Under the pieces are notes generated by a model. It was not told the origin of the DNA and did not search any database. It was given only the letters and a program-made list of their open reading frames with translations. Positions 54,374-63,719 of a DNA stretch of 64,000 bases are shown here, piece after piece. Source of the DNA: Thermotoga petrophila RKU-1 (GTDB lineage: Bacteria > Thermotogota > Thermotogae > Thermotogales > Thermotogaceae); NCBI RefSeq assembly GCF_000016785.1, contig NC_009486.1:434001-498000 (forward strand), in the 5' to 3' direction. The stretch's first letter is position 1, and every line of letters begins with the position of its first letter. Both the position numbers and the translations under genes were made by a program.

Positions 54374-56364
54374 GAGAGTCGGTTGTTAAGTTAAACGAAC
54401 ACACCCTGAGAATTTTCTCTCTCAATACTATCGTGGTGGGTTCTGGTGCTGCGGGTTTGAATGCGGTAGACAGGGTTTTCTCTTTTGGTCAGAAAGATGT
54501 GGCACTTTTAACGGACAACCTGAAATGGGGAACATCCAGAAACACTGGCTCTGACAAGCAAACATACTACAAGCTCACGCTCGCAGGTAATGTACCTGAT
54601 TCCGTTTATGAACTTGCTGAAACATTGTTCAACGGAGGAAGTATGGACGGTGACATCGCACTCGTTGAAGCTGCCCTTTCGGCCCGGGCGTTTTTCAGGC
54701 TCGTGGAACTTGGGGTTCCTTTTCCCCATTCGAGGTACGGTGAGTACGTTGGATACAAGACAGATCATGATCCCAAACAGCGCGCTACCTCTGCAGGTCC
54801 TCTGACTTCCTATTACATGTGCGAAAAACTCCTGGAGGAGATCAGAAGAAAGGGTATAAAGATCTTTGAAGGTTACCAGGCGATTGGTATCTTAACAGAC
54901 AGAAACGAAGAAAAAACAATTGGTCTCATCGCGCTCGATCTGAACAACCTCTATGATCCGGAAAAGAGATACGTTCTCTTCAACGTGAAAAACATAATCT
55001 ATGCAACCGGTGGACCTGCGGGAATGTTCTATTTCCACTCGGTTTATCCTCCTGTGCATTTTGGAGCCACTGGTATCGCTTTCGAAGCGGGGGTTATGGG
55101 GAAGAATCTGACGGAATGGCAGTTTGGAATCGCTTCCAAAAAGTTCAGATGGAACCTGTCTGGTACCTATCAACAGGTCATACCGAGGTACGTTTCTACG
55201 GATGAAAATGGAAACGATGAAAGAGAGTTCCTTGAAGAGTACTTCCCGGATCCTTCCACGATGCTGAACGCCATTTTTCTGAAAGGTTACCAGTGGCCGT
55301 TCGATGTGAGAAAGATAAAAAACTACGGTTCCTCTCTGATAGATATCCTCGTGTTCTACGAAACAGTAATCAAAGGTAGAAGGGTCTGGTTGGATTTCAC
55401 AAGAAACCCCAGCTGGGGAAGCAAAAACGGGGAACTGGACTTCTCCCTTCTTGGAAAAGAAGCGTACGAATACCTGAAAAATTCAGGTGCTCTCTTCGGT
55501 CGACCCATAGACAGGCTTGAAAAAATGAACGGACCCGCGATAGAAGTCTATTTACAGCACGGAATAGATCTGAGAAAAGAATACTTAGAAATCGGAGTCT
55601 GCGCCCAGCATAACAACGGAGGTCTTCATGGAAACATTTGGTGGGAAAGCAATCTGAAACATTTCTTCCCGGTGGGAGAAGTGAACGGATCCCATGGAGT
55701 ATACAGACCCGGTGGTAGCGCTCTGAACTCTGGACAGGTGGGAGGAGTGAGGGCCGCCCAGTACATAGTAGAGAACTACTCTGGTGATCCTCTGTGCGAA
55801 GAGGAAATTCTGGAAGAGGCGAAAGATCAAATCCTCAAAAAAATTGAACTGGGCGAAAGTTTTGTGAAAAGAATCACTGGAAAATCCAATGTGTCATCCA
55901 TTCTCAAAGAGATAAGCGAGCGTTCCATGAGAAGTATGGGTATAGTGAGATCTCTTGAAGAAGCGAGAAAAGGGAAAAACGAGACCCTCAGAGATTTCAA
56001 TAATCTGATTGAAAAAGTAGAACTCTCCTCTATAAGACAACTTCCTTTCGCATTCAGACTTTACGACGTTCTTCTCACACAATACGTGTATCTTTCAGCA
56101 GTTGAAAATTACATAGAATCGGGTGGAAAGAGTAGAGGTTCTTACATCGTTCACGATCCGACCGGAGAACTTCCCATCCCGAATCTACCAGAGATGTTCA
56201 GATACAGCCTGGCTGGCGAATCTTTTAACAAGAAAATTCAGAGAGTTCGTTGCAAAGAAAACAGGTGTGAATTTTTCTGGGATCCTGTGAAGGAAATTCC
56301 AAGGGAAGATACCTGGTTCGAAACGGTATGGAATAGCTTCATGAGGAGAGAAGTTCTCAGATGA
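54370..56364 (+). CDS. FAD_binding_2 flavoprotein (fumarate reductase/aspartate oxidase-like)
   Basis: A 664-residue flavoprotein. The FAD-binding Rossmann motif is IVVGSGAAGLNA (residues 21-32); a second FAD segment is IIYATGGPAGMF, and the C-terminal flavin loop is FPVGEVNGSHGVYRPGGSALNSGQVGG. The cap region contains aromatic stretches unlike succinate dehydrogenase, and the C-terminal 170 residues are helical then end with two closely spaced cysteines (RCKENRC). No signal peptide, so it is cytoplasmic. Substrate is unknown. It is translationally coupled to the OYE gene and probably works with it. Confidence 0.82.
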   Translation: MRESVVKLNEHTLRIFSLNTIVVGSGAAGLNAVDRVFSFGQKDVALLTDNLKWGTSRNTGSDKQTYYKLTLAGNVPDSVYELAETLFNGGSMDGDIALVEAALSARAFFRLVELGVPFPHSRYGEYVGYKTDHDPKQRATSAGPLTSYYMCEKLLEEIRRKGIKIFEGYQAIGILTDRNEEKTIGLIALDLNNLYDPEKRYVLFNVKNIIYATGGPAGMFYFHSVYPPVHFGATGIAFEAGVMGKNLTEWQFGIASKKFRWNLSGTYQQVIPRYVSTDENGNDEREFLEEYFPDPSTMLNAIFLKGYQWPFDVRKIKNYGSSLIDILVFYETVIKGRRVWLDFTRNPSWGSKNGELDFSLLGKEAYEYLKNSGALFGRPIDRLEKMNGPAIEVYLQHGIDLRKEYLEIGVCAQHNNGGLHGNIWWESNLKHFFPVGEVNGSHGVYRPGGSALNSGQVGGVRAAQYIVENYSGDPLCEEEILEEAKDQILKKIELGESFVKRITGKSNVSSILKEISERSMRSMGIVRSLEEARKGKNETLRDFNNLIEKVELSSIRQLPFAFRLYDVLLTQYVYLSAVENYIESGGKSRGSYIVHDPTGELPIPNLPEMFRYSLAGESFNKKIQRVRCKENRCEFFWDPVKEIPREDTWFETVWNSFMRREVLR

Positions 56365-56381
56365 GAAGGAGGCAACAACTC

Positions 56382-57599
56382 ATGAAAGAAGTCTCTGTGG
56401 TTCTCGTAGGCATCGGGGGTTACGGTAACAAATATGTAGAGTACATACTGAGAGAAGGAAGAGAAAAAGGTGTTCGAATATCTGGTGTGGTAGATCCGTA
56501 TCCACAGAACAGCAGGTTCTATGATGAACTCCGTTCGTTAAACGTTCCTATGTACAACACACTCGAAGAATTTTACTCTCACCATACAGCAGATCTTGCT
56601 ATCATTTCTTCTCCTATCCATTATCACTGCGAGCAAACCTGTACGGCAGTCAGAAACGGAAGTCACGTGCTCTGTGAAAAACCCGCTGCAGCTACTGTAA
56701 AGGAAGTAAAAAAGATGATCGAATGCAGAGAAAAATACGGAAAGATCGTAGCGATAGGTTATCAGTGGTCCTATAATCCTGCGGTTCTCAAGCTCAAGGA
56801 GGATATTCTCGCTGGAAAATTTGGAAAGCCGGTTCTTTTTAAAACTCTTGTCCTCTGGCCAAGAGATACGGCTTATTACAGAAGAAACTCCTGGGCAGGA
56901 AAATTGAAGGTGAACAATCGATGGGTTTTAGACAGTGTGGCGGGAAACGCTACAGCACACTTTCTCCACAACATGCTTTTCTTGCTGGGTGAAAAAATGG
57001 AAGAAAGTGCGTATCCTGAAAGTATAGTTGCGGAGCTCTACAGAGCCAACGACATAGAAAGTTTCGACACCTGTGCTTTGAAAATGACTGTGAGAAAGAT
57101 ACCCGTTCTTTTCTTCGCAACACACGCTGTAAAAGAACGTAAAGGACCTGTTTTTGAATACAGATTTGAAAAGGCCCGGGTCATATGTAATTACCCGGAA
57201 TATCCTGAAAGTGAAGAGAATCTTCTCGTTGTTTATGAAGATGGCAGAAAAGAGATTTACGGTCCAACAGATCACGGTAGTATGAGAAAACTCTGGGTTG
57301 TGGTAGATGCAGTGAGGGGGCAAAAGGAATTCATCTGTACCCTTGAATCGGCCATGGCCCACACAATTGCTATAAATGAAGCACACGTTTCCATGAAAGA
57401 AATCCAGGATTTTCCAACAGAACTGAAAAGAGTAGAGGGAGAACCTCCTCTGATTTGGGTAGAAGGATTAAAAGAGGCCATGGAGAGAGCCTACGAGGAG
57501 GAAAAAATCTTTTCTGAACTGAATCTACCGTGGGCGAAGCGTGGTGAAGAAGTAAAGCTTGAAAACTTCGAGGGGCTCGAAGGGGAGATAACATGCTGA
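56382..57599 (+). CDS. Gfo/Idh/MocA-family oxidoreductase A
   Basis: A 405-residue NAD(P)-dependent sugar or cyclitol dehydrogenase-like protein. The cofactor motif is VVLVGIGGYGNKYVE at the start; HVLCEKPAAAT carries the EKP lysine. The catalytic region reads WVLDSVAGNATAHFLHNMLF, so the usual GxHxxD histidine is replaced by a NATAHxLHN arrangement. ATG 56361 overlaps the upstream stop, but ATG 56382 is well spaced from AGAAGGAGG and gives the family N-terminus. It overlaps the second Gfo/Idh gene by 7 bases. Confidence 0.85.
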   Translation: MKEVSVVLVGIGGYGNKYVEYILREGREKGVRISGVVDPYPQNSRFYDELRSLNVPMYNTLEEFYSHHTADLAIISSPIHYHCEQTCTAVRNGSHVLCEKPAAATVKEVKKMIECREKYGKIVAIGYQWSYNPAVLKLKEDILAGKFGKPVLFKTLVLWPRDTAYYRRNSWAGKLKVNNRWVLDSVAGNATAHFLHNMLFLLGEKMEESAYPESIVAELYRANDIESFDTCALKMTVRKIPVLFFATHAVKERKGPVFEYRFEKARVICNYPEYPESEENLLVVYEDGRKEIYGPTDHGSMRKLWVVVDAVRGQKEFICTLESAMAHTIAINEAHVSMKEIQDFPTELKRVEGEPPLIWVEGLKEAMERAYEEEKIFSELNLPWAKRGEEVKLENFEGLEGEITC

Positions 57600-58579
57600 A
57601 GATATGCGTAATTGGCTCCTCTGGTCATTTCAGATATGCTTTAGAAGGACTCGACGAGGAGTGTTCCGTTACCGGAATCGCACCAGGGGTACCAGAAGAA
57701 GATTTGTCAAAGCTGGAAAAAGCTATATCTGAAATGAACATAAAACCGAAGAAATACAACAACTGGTGGGAAATGTTAGAAAAAGAAAAACCCGATATTC
57801 TGGTTATAAATACCGTTTTTTCTCTGAACGGAAAGATCCTGCTAGAAGCTTTAGAGAGAAAAATCCATGCCTTCGTAGAGAAACCCATAGCTACCACCTT
57901 CGAAGATCTGGAAAAGATCAGGTCTGTCTATCAGAAGGTGAGGAACGAGGTTTTCTTCACAGCCATGTTTGGTATCAGATACCGGCCACATTTTCTCACC
58001 GCCAAAAAACTTGTCAGTGAAGGTGCTGTGGGTGAAATCAGACTCGTGAACACACAGAAGTCATACAAACTCGGACAAAGACCAGATTTTTACAAAAAGA
58101 GGGAAACATACGGAGGGACCATTCCCTGGGTTGGAATACACGCGATTGACTGGATCCACTGGATCACCGAAAAAAAATTTCTCTCCGTTTATGCTACTCA
58201 CTCACGTCTTCACAATTCAGGCCATGGAGAACTCGAAACGACGGCACTCTGCCACTTCACATTGGAAGACGAAGTTTTCGCATCCCTTTCCATAGATTAT
58301 CTCAGACCCCATGGTGCCCCTACCCACGACGACGACAGAATGAGAATAGTGGGGACCAAGGGAATCGTCGAGGTCATTAATGAAAGAGTGTTTCTCACTG
58401 ACGAGAAAGGACACAGAGAAGTACCACTCGTTGAAAAAGGGCAGATTTTCGAAGATTTCTTGAGGGAAATTCGTGGTCAAGGAAAGTGCATGGTAACCCC
58501 GGAAGACTCTATTCTCACCACCGAGATCGCATTGAAAGCAAGACTTTCAGCAGATACAGGGCAAATCGTTAGGATTTGA
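57593..58579 (+). CDS. Gfo/Idh/MocA-family oxidoreductase B
   Basis: A 328-residue member of the same family. The N-terminus CVIGSSGHFRYAL has a modified dinucleotide loop (GSSGHF in place of GxGxxG). HAFVEKPIATTFEDL carries the EKP lysine and IPWVGIHAIDWIHW the catalytic His/Asp. It is not close to oxidoreductase A, so the two probably act on different forms of one substrate, for example an oxidation followed later by a reduction (inference). Confidence 0.85.
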   Translation: MLKICVIGSSGHFRYALEGLDEECSVTGIAPGVPEEDLSKLEKAISEMNIKPKKYNNWWEMLEKEKPDILVINTVFSLNGKILLEALERKIHAFVEKPIATTFEDLEKIRSVYQKVRNEVFFTAMFGIRYRPHFLTAKKLVSEGAVGEIRLVNTQKSYKLGQRPDFYKKRETYGGTIPWVGIHAIDWIHWITEKKFLSVYATHSRLHNSGHGELETTALCHFTLEDEVFASLSIDYLRPHGAPTHDDDRMRIVGTKGIVEVINERVFLTDEKGHREVPLVEKGQIFEDFLREIRGQGKCMVTPEDSILTTEIALKARLSADTGQIVRI

Positions 58580-58591
58580 AGGAGGAAAAAA

Positions 58592-59482
58592 ATGCTCTAT
58601 ACGACGTTCTCGGCGATAATTCCTTCTTTTCTCATAATCCTCATCGGCTACACTTTGGGGAAAGTTTTTTCTGAAGAAACAATGGGTCTTGCTTCAAAAG
58701 TTGCAATCTGGGTCATGGTTCCAACGGTAACGTTTACCTTTATAAACGAATACACTCCCAGTTTTTCAACTCTTGGAGAATTCGGACTTGGAGTGGCTAT
58801 TATTTTTGTTATCTTCTATCTTTATTCCAGACTCTTCAAGGAGAAAAAAGAAGTGATTCACGTCACCGCAGTTACCGCAAACGTTGGCTATTTGGGATAT
58901 CCTATCCTTCTTTCTTTGTGGGGAGAAGAAGCACTTTCTCTCGGAGTGGTTTACGCCACCCTGAACATCATCATGTTCTCCGCAGTTCTTCCCATGTTCC
59001 TTGGTGAGAAAGTGAACATTAAAAATCTGTTCAGACTTCCTTACGTGTACGCTCTGATTGCAGGATTTCTAACCGGAAAATTGGGCTGGAGTTTTCGAGA
59101 ACTTCCCGAATGGCTTGTAAATGCTATTTTGATGTTGAAGCAATCTGCCATACCGTACCTTCTTCTTTACGTGGGATTGTCTGTTTCCAAACTGAAACTG
59201 GGAAGACATCTTTCGAAGATTGGCGGGATCATCGTTGTGAATAAGCTCTTCCTTGCCCCCCTCATTGCACTGGTTTTCGCTCTGATTTACGGTCTTGAAG
59301 GACTCACAGCCAAGGTTTTCGTGCTGGAAACCGCGATGCCTGCTGCTGTGAACGCAGTGGTTCTCACTTCTGCCCTCGATGGAGACAGTGAAACAGTGGG
59401 TTACGGTGTTACTCTCACCACTTTCTTTGCCATCTTCACTCTTCCTGTCTGGGCTGTCATCTTAGAGAGAATATTCAGTTGA
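58592..59482 (+). CDS. AEC-family (auxin efflux carrier-like) transporter
   Basis: A 296-residue membrane protein with about ten membrane segments in two halves. FLIILIGYTLGKVF at the start, ANVGYLGYPILLSLWG in the first half and LETAMPAAVNAVVLTSALDGD in the second are the family's repeat motifs. Bacterial relatives carry organic acids such as malate or malonate. GGAGG lies 9 bases before the ATG. As the last gene of the five-gene operon it may import the substrate or export the product. Confidence 0.88.
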   Translation: MLYTTFSAIIPSFLIILIGYTLGKVFSEETMGLASKVAIWVMVPTVTFTFINEYTPSFSTLGEFGLGVAIIFVIFYLYSRLFKEKKEVIHVTAVTANVGYLGYPILLSLWGEEALSLGVVYATLNIIMFSAVLPMFLGEKVNIKNLFRLPYVYALIAGFLTGKLGWSFRELPEWLVNAILMLKQSAIPYLLLYVGLSVSKLKLGRHLSKIGGIIVVNKLFLAPLIALVFALIYGLEGLTAKVFVLETAMPAAVNAVVLTSALDGDSETVGYGVTLTTFFAIFTLPVWAVILERIFS

Positions 59483-59487
59483 TATTG

Positions 59488-59655
59488 TCAGCTACCCTGT
59501 TCCATAGGAGGCAAGGCTCTCCGCTTCGACCCGTGATAGATCGTAGCCTCTTTTCGGGTTCTGCCGCCAGAGTACGTTCCACGGGCATGAACTCGGACGG
59601 TTCCTGTCCCTATCGTGATGCGTTCCACATGCACTTCACGTCCATTCTCTAACAT
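59488..59655 (-). pseudogene. Probable 3' remnant of an IS200/IS605 tnpB gene
   Basis: A - strand frame of 55 codons reads LENGREVHVERITIGTGTV, then VHARGTYSGG, TRKEATIYHGSKRR and ends MEQGS. This resembles the variable, Gly/Arg-rich C-terminal tail of Thermotoga-type TnpB proteins after the zinc ribbon. There is an in-frame stop just before it and no RuvC or zinc-ribbon part, so only the tail is left. Its stop lies 5 bases from the end of the AEC gene. GC content is higher than in the flanking AT-rich gap. Family assignment is by eye and needs a search. Confidence 0.45.
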
Positions 59656-59768
59656 TCAAGCACCTTGTAGAAGATGGAGTCCTCTTTGCAAGTCTTAATA
59701 AAAATTTTTCTATACTTCGTGAAAAATTTAACAATTAAGGTTGATAATAATGGTAGGAGGTGATAATC
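59656..59768 (+). other. Upstream region of gldA
   Basis: AT-rich gap with no gene. TATACT (59711-59716) and TGATAAT (about 59744) are weak -10 candidates; no consensus -35 is seen. The strong site AGGAGGTGAT ends 4-5 bases before the gldA ATG. Confidence 0.35.
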
Positions 59769-60863
59769 ATGATAACAACCACCATATTTCCAGGTAGATA
59801 TGTTCAGGGGGCAGGTGCTATCGACATTCTAGAAGAAGAACTTTCTCGTTTTGGAGGAAGGGCATTTGTGGTGATCGATGATTTTGTGGACAAAAACGTG
59901 CTAGGAGAAAATTTCTTCAGCTCTTTTATAAACGTCAGGGTAAACAAACAGATCTTTGGTGGAGAGTGTTCAGACGAAGAGATAGAGAGACTTTCAGGTC
60001 TTGTTGAAGAAGAAACAGACGTGGTGGTGGGCATAGGTGGCGGAAAAACACTCGATACCGCTAAAGCGGTCGCCTATAAGTTGAAGAAGCCTGTTGTGAT
60101 TGTTCCAACTATTGCCTCTACAGATGCTCCATGCAGTGCCCTTTCCGTGATTTACACACCAAACGGGGAGTTCAAAAGATACCTGTTTTTGCCAAAGAAT
60201 CCAGATGTCGTTCTAGTAGACACGGAGATTGTAGCGAAAGCCCCCGCGAGATTTCTCGTTGCCGGAATGGGAGATGCCCTTGCCACGTGGTTTGAGGCAG
60301 AATCTTGTAAACAGAAATATGCTCCAAATATGACGGGAAGACTTGGTTCGATGACAGCCTACGCACTCGCAAGACTTTGCTATGAGACACTTTTAGAATA
60401 CGGTGTACTCGCGAAAAGGTCGGTGGAGGAAAAGTCTGTCACACCTGCCCTTGAAAAAATCGTTGAGGCGAACACCCTTTTAAGTGGTCTGGGATTCGAA
60501 AGTGGAGGACTGGCAGCTGCACATGCTATTCACAACGGTCTCACCGTTCTGGAAAATACCCACAAGTATTTACACGGGGAAAAAGTGGCCATAGGAGTTC
60601 TCGCATCACTGTTTTTGACTGACAAACCCAGAAAGATGATCGAAGAGGTCTACTCTTTCTGTGAAGAAGTGGGATTACCTACTACTCTGGCAGAGATAGG
60701 ACTTGATGGTGTTTCGGACGAGGATCTGATGAAAGTGGCTGAGAAAGCCTGTGACAAGAATGAAACAATACACAACGAACCCCAACCTTTGACATCAAAA
60801 GATGTGTTTTTCGCCCTAAAAGCAGCAGACAGGTACGGAAGGATGAGAAAAAACCTCACTTGA
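59769..60863 (+). CDS. gldA: Glycerol dehydrogenase
   Basis: A 364-residue iron/zinc-type dehydrogenase oxidising glycerol to dihydroxyacetone. The NAD motif is VVGIGGGKTLDTAK; VPTIASTDAPCSALSV is typical of GldA. The metal is held by Asp in GMGDALATWFE and His in AAHAIHNGL and YLHGEKVAIG. ATG 59769 follows AGGAGGTGAT; ATG 59760 lies within that site. It corresponds to TM0423, whose structure is known. The 3' end overlaps the convergent gene by 8 bases. Confidence 0.97.
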   Translation: MITTTIFPGRYVQGAGAIDILEEELSRFGGRAFVVIDDFVDKNVLGENFFSSFINVRVNKQIFGGECSDEEIERLSGLVEEETDVVVGIGGGKTLDTAKAVAYKLKKPVVIVPTIASTDAPCSALSVIYTPNGEFKRYLFLPKNPDVVLVDTEIVAKAPARFLVAGMGDALATWFEAESCKQKYAPNMTGRLGSMTAYALARLCYETLLEYGVLAKRSVEEKSVTPALEKIVEANTLLSGLGFESGGLAAAHAIHNGLTVLENTHKYLHGEKVAIGVLASLFLTDKPRKMIEEVYSFCEEVGLPTTLAEIGLDGVSDEDLMKVAEKACDKNETIHNEPQPLTSKDVFFALKAADRYGRMRKNLT

Positions 60864-61770
60864 CCTTTCTTCTTTTTTTAGTCTTGTTGTTGTCTGCTGC
60901 AAGAATCAGACGCCTTCTCAGAAGGTTGAGGGAGTCCGCATACTCATCAGCGAATCTGTCCATGGAATTTATTTCTAAAATTACGATACCATCGAAACCA
61001 GACTCTCTGATTATCCTGAAGACCTTGTTGTACGGAATATCTCCTTCTCCAATGGGAAGGTGAAGATCTCCTATTCCATAGACGAAACGAAAGGCTTCTA
61101 CATCCGGTATTTTTTGATAAGTCTGCGGAGACTCCCCGAAGTTATCGCTGAGATGCAGTTCAACTGCATATGGAAGGCCCTTCTTCAACTCATCGTAGAA
61201 ATCTATACCGGTGTAGTTTGAAACTATAAACAAATGACCCACATCTATGACGAGCTTCACGTTTGGATGATTCACCGCTCTTACAAGCTTCAACACCTCA
61301 GAAACTGGATGACCAACATTTTCAACGCCTATGACAACACCCTTCTCTTTTGCAAGATCCGCCAATTCACGGAGAGCCACGATTTCAGTCTTTCTTTGAA
61401 CTCTCTCGGGAACATCTATCGAATGATCCACTTCTCCGTAATGGTAAACCACCACTTCCGCATTTATCTCACCGGCGAATTCTATTGTGGCTTCCATAAC
61501 CTGGTAGTGCCAGGGATTGGTTTTTATCTTCAGATTTATCACATCGGGAGCATGAACCGTGTATCGGAAATTGTAGTTGGAAAGAAGTTCTTTCACTCGC
61601 TCAAGCCTTTTCCTAATGATCCTGCCCCGTGCTATCACATCGAGGCCAGCAGCTGGAATCTCCACATAATCGAATCCTATGCTTTTGAAAAACTCGAGTT
61701 CGCTCACCAGTCTTTTTATTGAACCGTTTACCCTCCTTGTATCCACGTTGGTTCCTATTCCCTTTATCAT
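60856..61770 (-). CDS. TIM-barrel sugar isomerase/epimerase (AP endonuclease 2 superfamily)
   Basis: A 304-residue xylose isomerase-like barrel: FFKSIGFDYVEIPAAGLDV, RYTVHAPDVINL, VVYHYGEVDH, VIGVENVGHP, VKLVIDVGHL, AVELHLSDNF and VILEINS supply the Glu, Asp and His metal ligands expected of the family. The C-terminus is very basic (NNKTKKRRKVK). It lies directly downstream of the ABC transporter genes on the same strand and corresponds to TM0422. In that context it may act on inositol-derived keto compounds, but no substrate can be read from sequence. Confidence 0.85.
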   Translation of the reverse strand: MIKGIGTNVDTRRVNGSIKRLVSELEFFKSIGFDYVEIPAAGLDVIARGRIIRKRLERVKELLSNYNFRYTVHAPDVINLKIKTNPWHYQVMEATIEFAGEINAEVVVYHYGEVDHSIDVPERVQRKTEIVALRELADLAKEKGVVIGVENVGHPVSEVLKLVRAVNHPNVKLVIDVGHLFIVSNYTGIDFYDELKKGLPYAVELHLSDNFGESPQTYQKIPDVEAFRFVYGIGDLHLPIGEGDIPYNKVFRIIRESGFDGIVILEINSMDRFADEYADSLNLLRRRLILAADNNKTKKRRKVK

Positions 61771-61788
61771 AACTGCACCTTCTTTCTT

Positions 61789-62868
61789 TTACAGAATCGT
61801 TTCCTCCGTTTCTGGATTAAACAGATGAATCCTCCCGAGATCAGGAACCAGAAATACATTCTCACCCGGTTGTGGAGCTTTTCCAGTGTCGCCGAAGACC
61901 TTTATTATCTCTCCTTTCTCCGTTTTCACGTTCACTATTATATCCCTTCCCAATGGTTCTACAACATAGACAACACCGGGAATTGAGTTTTCCACACGCT
62001 CGCAGGAAATCCTGCAGTGCTCAGGTCTAATGCCGACAACGACTTCCTTCAATTTTACATCAACTGGCTCTGGCAGTTTAATGATGACATCGTCTCTTTT
62101 CAAAATTGTTTGTTTGTTTTCCACGGAGACAGAGAAATCCCTCAGGAAGTTCGTTGGAGGATTCCCTATGAACGAAGCGACAAACATGTTCTTTGGAGAG
62201 TCATAAACCTCATCGGGTGTTCCATACTGAACGAGTTTCCCCTGATTGAAAACAGCGATTCTTGAAGCCATCGTCATCGCCTCAGCTTGATCGTGTGTGA
62301 CGTAAACAGAGGTGATTCCAAGTTCCTGCTGAAGGTGTTTTATTTCCGCCCGCATGATCATCCTGAGGTTTGCATCCAGGTTTGACAGCGGTTCATCAAA
62401 AAGGAGCACCTTTGGTTGTTTCACCAGAGCCCTTGCGAGCGCCACTCTTTGCTGTTGTCCTCCGGAAAGCTGTGACGGCTTTCGATCGAGAAGGTTGTCG
62501 ATGAGGAGTTTCCTGGCGATCTCCAAGACCCTCTTTTCTATTTCATCCTTCGGGAGTTTTCTCGCTTTCAGGGGGAAGGCGATGTTTTCGAAGACGGTCA
62601 TGTGTGGATAGAGCGCGTAGTTCTGAAAGACCATCCCCACCTCTCTGTACTTCGGAGGGATATCGTTGACCAGCACGTCATCGAAGTAGATCTCTCCCGC
62701 GGTGGGTCTGTAAATACCCGCGAGCGTCAAGAGAGTGGTGGTTTTGCCGCAACCGGATGGACCAAGCAGCGCCACGAACTCTCCATCCTTCACCTCGAAG
62801 CTCACGCCATCTACTGCTTTCACTTTTCCGAAGTACTTTTTCAGATTCACAACCCTGATACTGGGCAT
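61789..62868 (-). CDS. ABC sugar transporter ATPase (MalK/UgpC type), probable inositol importer
   Basis: A 359-residue ATPase: Walker A GPSGCGKTT, Q-loop VFQNYALYPHM, signature LSGGQQQRVALARAL, Walker B VLLFDEPLSNLD, H-loop VTHDQ, and a C-terminal TOBE/OB region (VVGIRPEHC). A longer frame to 63033 runs into the permease gene; ATG 62868 shares a base with the permease TAA stop and gives the family N-terminus MPSIRVVNLKKYFG. It corresponds to TM0421 (InoK of the reported myo-inositol system). Confidence 0.93.
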   Translation of the reverse strand: MPSIRVVNLKKYFGKVKAVDGVSFEVKDGEFVALLGPSGCGKTTTLLTLAGIYRPTAGEIYFDDVLVNDIPPKYREVGMVFQNYALYPHMTVFENIAFPLKARKLPKDEIEKRVLEIARKLLIDNLLDRKPSQLSGGQQQRVALARALVKQPKVLLFDEPLSNLDANLRMIMRAEIKHLQQELGITSVYVTHDQAEAMTMASRIAVFNQGKLVQYGTPDEVYDSPKNMFVASFIGNPPTNFLRDFSVSVENKQTILKRDDVIIKLPEPVDVKLKEVVVGIRPEHCRISCERVENSIPGVVYVVEPLGRDIIVNVKTEKGEIIKVFGDTGKAPQPGENVFLVPDLGRIHLFNPETEETIL

Positions 62869-63719
62869 TATCCTTTCACTCCCCCAATGGTCAGTTTTAT
62901 CATGTGCTTGCTGACGAAGAAGAAAAAGATGATCGTTGGTATCATGTAGAACAATCCCACGGCAGTCACAAGCCCGTAGTCTGCGAATCTGTAGTCTCCG
63001 ATGAACCCTTTTACGTACTTTGAGAGTGTCCACAGGTTCTGCGAGAAGATGAACGTGTTCACGAAAACGAATTCAGACCATCCGGAAAGGAAAGCAAAGA
63101 TGGCCGTAACGGCGATCCCTGGTTTTACAAGTGGAAGAAGAATCTTTCTCCACACCTCGAATCTGCTGTAGCCATCAACAAGGCCTGCCCACTCGAGTTC
63201 CCAGGGAATACCATCGTAAAACCCCTTCATAATCCAGGTGCCCCACGGCACTTCCAGAGAGGCTTTGAGGAGTATCACTCCCCAGAGGGTATCCAGCAGT
63301 CTAAGCGTCCAGAGGAGGTAAAACACAGCTGTCATGAGAGATATTGCCGGAAAAGCATGAAGTGCAAGAATGAACTTCATCATAGAGGACCTTCCAGGAA
63401 AATCGTACCTTGAGAGTGCATACCCACCAAGGCTTGTGATCAACACCTCAATTCCCATCACACCGAGTGCTAGCAGAGCGGTGTTCAGCGTGGTTTGCCA
63501 GATGTTCGGATATCCCTTGATCTCCTGCCAGAGGAATCTCCAGTTTTTCAGGGTGAGCTTCGTGGGGACAAAGCCGTTCACCAGATCCTCGCTGAAAGAT
63601 CTCAGAATGAGCCAGACGTACCCCACCAGAATCGGTGAGGTTATGAGAAAAAGCACGAGGATTATCACAAAATTTCTGATTTTTTCCGAATTTTTTTGCC
63701 AGAACGAGAGTTTCATCAT
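62868..63719 (-). CDS. ABC sugar transporter permease, MalG type
   Basis: A 283-residue inner-membrane permease with six membrane segments. The EAA loop reads EWAGLVDGYSRFEVWRKILL, and the C-terminus ends KHMIKLTIGGVKG as in MalG-type proteins. FVPTKLTLKNWRFLW after the first segment is also typical. It overlaps the MalF-type gene by 4 bases and the ATPase gene by 1. Corresponds to TM0420 (InoG). Confidence 0.94.
   Translation of the reverse strand: MMKLSFWQKNSEKIRNFVIILVLFLITSPILVGYVWLILRSFSEDLVNGFVPTKLTLKNWRFLWQEIKGYPNIWQTTLNTALLALGVMGIEVLITSLGGYALSRYDFPGRSSMMKFILALHAFPAISLMTAVFYLLWTLRLLDTLWGVILLKASLEVPWGTWIMKGFYDGIPWELEWAGLVDGYSRFEVWRKILLPLVKPGIAVTAIFAFLSGWSEFVFVNTFIFSQNLWTLSKYVKGFIGDYRFADYGLVTAVGLFYMIPTIIFFFFVSKHMIKLTIGGVKG

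Noticed and set aside
62869-63033. 55-codon N-terminal extension of the ABC ATPase
   Set aside because: It overlaps the permease gene in another frame and resembles nothing in ATPases; the ATG at 62868 gives the standard N-terminus.
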